Made by a program: the position numbers and the translations under genes. A model generated the notes under the pieces. The model saw nothing but the letters and a program-made list of their open reading frames with translations, had not been told where the DNA came from and did no database searches. From CAYFHQ01 sp964342805 (GTDB taxonomy: Bacteria > Bacillota > Clostridia > Peptostreptococcales > Acidaminobacteraceae), in the NCBI GenBank assembly GCA_964342805.1, contig CAYFHQ010000144.1, positions 1 through 7,720 of the forward strand: 7,720 nucleotides of DNA, written 5' to 3'. Below are positions 5,787-7,720 of the stretch, piece after piece (the first letter of the stretch is position 1; each line of letters opens with the position of its first letter).

Positions 5787-6422
5787 TTACAGCTGCAAGT
5801 CCTCAACCGCCTCTTCCAACTTGTCCACCGAAAGCACCGAAAACCGCTTTTTCCCATAGCCAATCAAGCCGTCTTCCTTACATTCAACTAGGGATCGGTT
5901 GAGACTCCGAATGGGCACCCCCACCAACTGGCAGAGGTCAGCCTTGGTCAAGTCACCTAACACCCCCATTGTCAAGTGGGTGTAAATGTGGTAAACAATC
6001 CGTTCTTTAATAGACAAGAGGGACAAGCGCAAAACACGTTCCGAACTATCAATGAGCTTTTCGGACAGCTGGCTCATAAGAAACTCCGTCACTGAAAAAT
6101 CACGCTTCATCCACTGGATCAGGTGGTCTTTTTCTATGCTTAAAACCAAACTCTCCCTAACAGCCACAATCTCCAGGGGTTCAATCTTGTTATTAAAGAT
6201 CTCCAGTTCTCCAAAACAGGTGTCACCCTCATATCGAAAGAGCATTTTAGTGACTCCGTCATAACTGGTATAACGGACTTCTGCCTCCCCTTCCTTGAGG
6301 ATATAGAAGGTATTGTTTTGCTCCTGGGGATAAATAATATGTTCCCCCCTCCTGTAGGTCCGCTCCACCACATAGTTGGACAGGTCCTTGGGAATCCTAG
6401 ACACCAGTTGTAAAATACTCAT
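5787..6422 (-). CDS. CRP/FNR-family transcription regulator, YeiL-like (211 aa)
   Basis: A cNMP-binding-type beta-roll (about 20-100) contains GEHIIYPQEQNNTFYILKEG (26-45) and DTCFGELEIF (67-76). A long dimer helix (about 110-148) precedes the C-terminal winged helix-turn-helix: LTKADLCQLVGVPIRSLNRS (158-177), then DGLIGYGKKRFSVLS. The classical cAMP-contact Arg-Ser pair is not evident, so the ligand is unlikely to be cAMP. Cysteines are C69, C164 and C181. The wing pattern and the divergent nucleoside hydrolase recall E. coli YeiL, which lies beside rihB. The start ATG at 6422 follows AAGGGGG by 5 bases. A palindrome at 6435-6446 overlaps its own predicted transcription start, which suggests autorepression. 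It probably acts as a local switch for the hydrolase. Confidence 0.88.
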   Translation of the reverse strand: MSILQLVSRIPKDLSNYVVERTYRRGEHIIYPQEQNNTFYILKEGEAEVRYTSYDGVTKMLFRYEGDTCFGELEIFNNKIEPLEIVAVRESLVLSIEKDHLIQWMKRDFSVTEFLMSQLSEKLIDSSERVLRLSLLSIKERIVYHIYTHLTMGVLGDLTKADLCQLVGVPIRSLNRSLVECKEDGLIGYGKKRFSVLSVDKLEEAVEDLQL

Positions 6423-6434
6423 TCTTTCCCCCTT

Positions 6435-6446
6435 GGTCATATGACC
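6435..6446. promoter_or_regulatory. Palindrome GGTCATATGACC, candidate operator (copy 1)
   Basis: A perfect 12-bp palindrome in the divergent gap. Its GGTC-N4-GACC geometry matches CRP/FNR/HcpR-type sites, which have half-sites separated by 4 bases. Its centre (6440.5) is 41.5 bases upstream of the hydrolase start site predicted from TATAGT at 6470-6475, the class II activator position. An identical copy is at 7503-7514. Confidence 0.65.
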
Positions 6447-6447
6447 T

Positions 6448-6453
6448 ATTATC
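6448..6453 (-). promoter_or_regulatory. Possible -10 box of the regulator gene
   Basis: GATAAT on the minus strand (6453-6448) would put the transcription start near 6441, inside the palindrome 6435-6446 and 19 bases ahead of the start codon. The -35 match is poor (TTCACT at a 19-base spacing). If correct, a protein on the palindrome would block this promoter. Confidence 0.35.
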
Positions 6454-6469
6454 CACGCCCCCCTCCGTC

Positions 6470-6475
6470 TATAGT
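6470..6475 (+). promoter_or_regulatory. -10 box of the nucleoside hydrolase promoter
   Basis: TATAGT differs from consensus at one position and predicts a start site at 6482. The hexamer 17 bases upstream is TATTAT, not a usable -35. That fits a promoter needing an activator bound at the adjacent palindrome. The ribosome binding site AAGGAGG (6484-6490) begins almost at the predicted start site, so the leader would be only about 16 nt. Confidence 0.5.
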
Positions 6476-6497
6476 GAAGGTAGAAGGAGGCGTTCCC

Positions 6498-7451
6498 ATG
6501 AGAAAACTTATTATTGATACCGACACTGGCAGCGACGACGCCGTTGCCCTAATGATGGCCCTGAAATCCAAGGATGTGTCCGTGGAAGCAGTGACAACCG
6601 TTGCCGGCAATGTGCCCCTGGAACTGGCCACAAAAAATGCCTTAATGACCATTGAGGTGACAGACGGACAGAAACCACCGGTCTACCAAGGTGCTGCCAA
6701 GCCCCTCATGCGTGACCTGGTCACTGCCATGAATGTCCATGGTGAAGACGGTATGGGAGACCAAGACCTGATCCACCCCACCCTAGAGGCCATGAAGGCC
6801 CATGCCGTTGACGCGATTTTAGCCTTGGTTGATCAAAATCCAAACGACATAGAAATCGTCACCATCGGCCCAGTGACCAACATTGCCCAGGCCATTATGA
6901 GAAATCCAGAAGTTATGGCCAAGGTAAAGTGCATCTATTCCATGGGGTCCACAGGCTTTGGCCGAGGCAATACAACCCCGGTTTCTGAGTTCAATGTCTA
7001 TGTGGACGCAGAAGCCTATGACATCATGGTCCGGTCGGGCATTCCCCTGACCATCATTGGTTTCGATGTTTGCTTGGGGCCAGCCGCTTGGACCAGAGAG
7101 GACATGAAGGCCTTACTGGACAGCGGGAAACCAGAAGCCGTTTTAGCTGTCAAATGTAATAGAACCCTACTGGAATACAACCTATATGCAACAGGCGACC
7201 ACTTTGTTGACCTCCCCGATGCGGTTGCCATGGCTGTGGCCCTCTGGGACGACGTGGCGGTGAAAACCGTGGCTTGTCATGTCCACGTATGTACAAATGA
7301 TGACCGGACCTATGGTCAAACCATCATCAACGATGGCCTCAGGCTGGCTGTCATGGATGGCTTTGGAGGTGATGAACCCAATGCTCAGGTGGTCAAGGTT
7401 TTTAATGACGCCTTGTACAAGACCCGCCTCCACAACCTACTCATCCACTAG
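6498..7451 (+). CDS. Nucleoside hydrolase, IUNH family (317 aa)
   Basis: Hydrolyses the N-glycosidic bond of (deoxy)ribonucleosides to base plus ribose, in cytoplasmic salvage. The Ca2+/ribose site is clear: IDTDTGSDDA (6-15; D7, D9, D13, D14), GN at 37-38, VTIGPVTNIA (121-130), SEFNVYVDAEA (163-173; E164, N166) and the closing D241. HGEDGMGD (81-88) supplies the conserved His81. In most members His precedes the last Asp (HD); here it is DLPDAV, so the usual leaving-group acid is replaced by Pro240. This suggests altered base specificity or a different acid. Length is typical. The ATG at 6498 follows AAGGAGG by 7 bases; upstream in-frame codons have no ribosome binding site. It is the only plus-strand gene, divergent from the CRP/FNR regulator and probably activated by it. 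Confidence 0.95.
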   Translation: MRKLIIDTDTGSDDAVALMMALKSKDVSVEAVTTVAGNVPLELATKNALMTIEVTDGQKPPVYQGAAKPLMRDLVTAMNVHGEDGMGDQDLIHPTLEAMKAHAVDAILALVDQNPNDIEIVTIGPVTNIAQAIMRNPEVMAKVKCIYSMGSTGFGRGNTTPVSEFNVYVDAEAYDIMVRSGIPLTIIGFDVCLGPAAWTREDMKALLDSGKPEAVLAVKCNRTLLEYNLYATGDHFVDLPDAVAMAVALWDDVAVKTVACHVHVCTNDDRTYGQTIINDGLRLAVMDGFGGDEPNAQVVKVFNDALYKTRLHNLLIH

Positions 7452-7469
7452 GTCCTTATCCTACTCCTA

Positions 7470-7486
7470 CCCCCATTGTAAGGGGG
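7470..7486. other. Small GC hairpin after the nucleoside hydrolase stop
   Basis: CCCCC and GGGGG pair around a 7-base loop, 19 bases past the stop codon. No U-tract follows on either strand, so this is not itself a terminator. It may protect the mRNA end or slow the polymerase ahead of the terminator at 7528. On the minus strand its loop contains TACAAT, a possible -10 box. Confidence 0.4.
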
Positions 7487-7502
7487 CACATGCAAGAAAA
7501 AA

Positions 7503-7514
7503 GGTCATATGACC
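7503..7514. repeat. Palindrome GGTCATATGACC (copy 2)
   Basis: Identical to the palindrome at 6435-6446, so the two copies bracket the nucleoside hydrolase gene at a distance of 1068 bases. No gene starts nearby on the plus strand. On the minus strand a TACAAT box (7480-7475) would place a start site 40.5 bases from its centre, reading antisense into the hydrolase gene. It may instead be an auxiliary operator that allows looping. Confidence 0.55.
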
Positions 7515-7527
7515 CAAAACAGACACA

Positions 7528-7569
7528 AAAAGATGGCTCGTAGGGTTCACGAACCATCTTTTATTTGAT
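7528..7569. terminator. Bidirectional intrinsic terminator
   Basis: AAAAGATGG pairs with CCATCTTTT, then a C/A mismatch, then TCGT with ACGA, around a 7-base loop. On the plus strand the stem runs into TTTTATTTG; on the minus strand the A-tract gives TTTTTG. It serves two convergent genes, the nucleoside hydrolase on its left and the partial gene on its right. Confidence 0.82.
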
Positions 7570-7609
7570 ATTCGATGTTAATCTATCTGCCTAGCAAATG
7601 ATCGTAGTA

Positions 7610-7720
7610 CTAGTCTTGCTTATAAAATTCTTTCTTTTCATAACGTCCAACCTCATCAAAAAAAGTAATGTCCATATACCCCGCATAAATTTGCCCACTA
7701 TGCAAGACACCCGCTGGAAT
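7610..7720 (-). CDS. 3' end of an unrecognised gene (last 36 codons)
   Basis: An open minus-strand frame enters from the right edge and ends at TAG (7612-7610), 41 bases before the bidirectional terminator. The visible C terminus begins IPAGVLHSGQIYAGYMDITF and ends EVGRYEKKEFYKQD: a Gly/Tyr-rich strand followed by a charged tail. No membrane segment is visible. I do not recognise the family from this much. Its support as coding is the open frame together with the terminator placed just after its stop. Confidence 0.6.
   Translation of the reverse strand: MPAGVLHSGQIYAGYMDITFFDEVGRYEKKEFYKQD

Noticed and set aside
1..7720. CRISPR array, transposase, integrase or tRNA-linked attachment site
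   Set aside because: No spaced direct-repeat array, transposase or integrase motif, or tRNA sequence was seen on either strand.

Overview
The window looks like chromosomal DNA of a Firmicute, probably a clostridial-type anaerobe. I infer this from the strong AGGAGG-type ribosome binding sites a few bases ahead of most genes, the consensus sigma-A promoter elements, the compact U-tailed terminators, the middling base composition and the protein families. The genus cannot be read from the sequence. No tRNA, rRNA, CRISPR array or transposase was seen.

Layout, left to right. (1) 32-436, minus: a short nucleoside diphosphate kinase (ndk) with a leader of about 200 nt that carries its own promoter and an inverted-repeat operator. 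(2) 437-878: no protein gene. It holds the ndk leader, a strong terminator (711-748) and, 100 bases ahead of that, a perfect TTGACA-17-TATAAT promoter. Together these outline a candidate small RNA of about 125 nt. (3) 879-1688, minus: an AT-rich DUF3825-type gene. (4) 1827-3365, minus: a likely two-gene unit, a ParB/sulfiredoxin-fold protein followed 30 bases later by a PPP-like metallophosphatase with a C-terminal extension. (5) 3422-3988, minus: a membrane-anchored or exported protein of unknown function. (6) 4044-4490, minus: a GNAT acetyltransferase. (7) 4641-5684, minus: a geranylgeranyl-reductase-type FAD oxidoreductase with a clear terminator. (8) 5787-6422, minus: a CRP/FNR-family regulator. 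(9) 6498-7451, plus: a nucleoside hydrolase, divergent from the regulator. (10) A bidirectional terminator near 7528-7569, then the last 36 codons of an unrecognised minus-strand gene.

The most coherent system is the regulator/nucleoside hydrolase pair. Its 75-bp divergent gap contains the perfect palindrome GGTCATATGACC. This sits exactly 41.5 bases upstream of the hydrolase start site predicted from a TATAGT -10 box that has no good -35, which is the classical position of a class II CRP/FNR activator. The same palindrome overlaps the predicted start site of the regulator gene, which suggests autorepression. An identical 12-mer lies just beyond the hydrolase gene, so the gene is bracketed by two copies. 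The arrangement resembles the E. coli yeiL-rihB neighbourhood. I infer a local nucleoside-salvage switch; the signal it senses is unknown.

The DUF3825 gene and the membrane-protein gene are visibly more AT-rich than their neighbours and may have been acquired separately.
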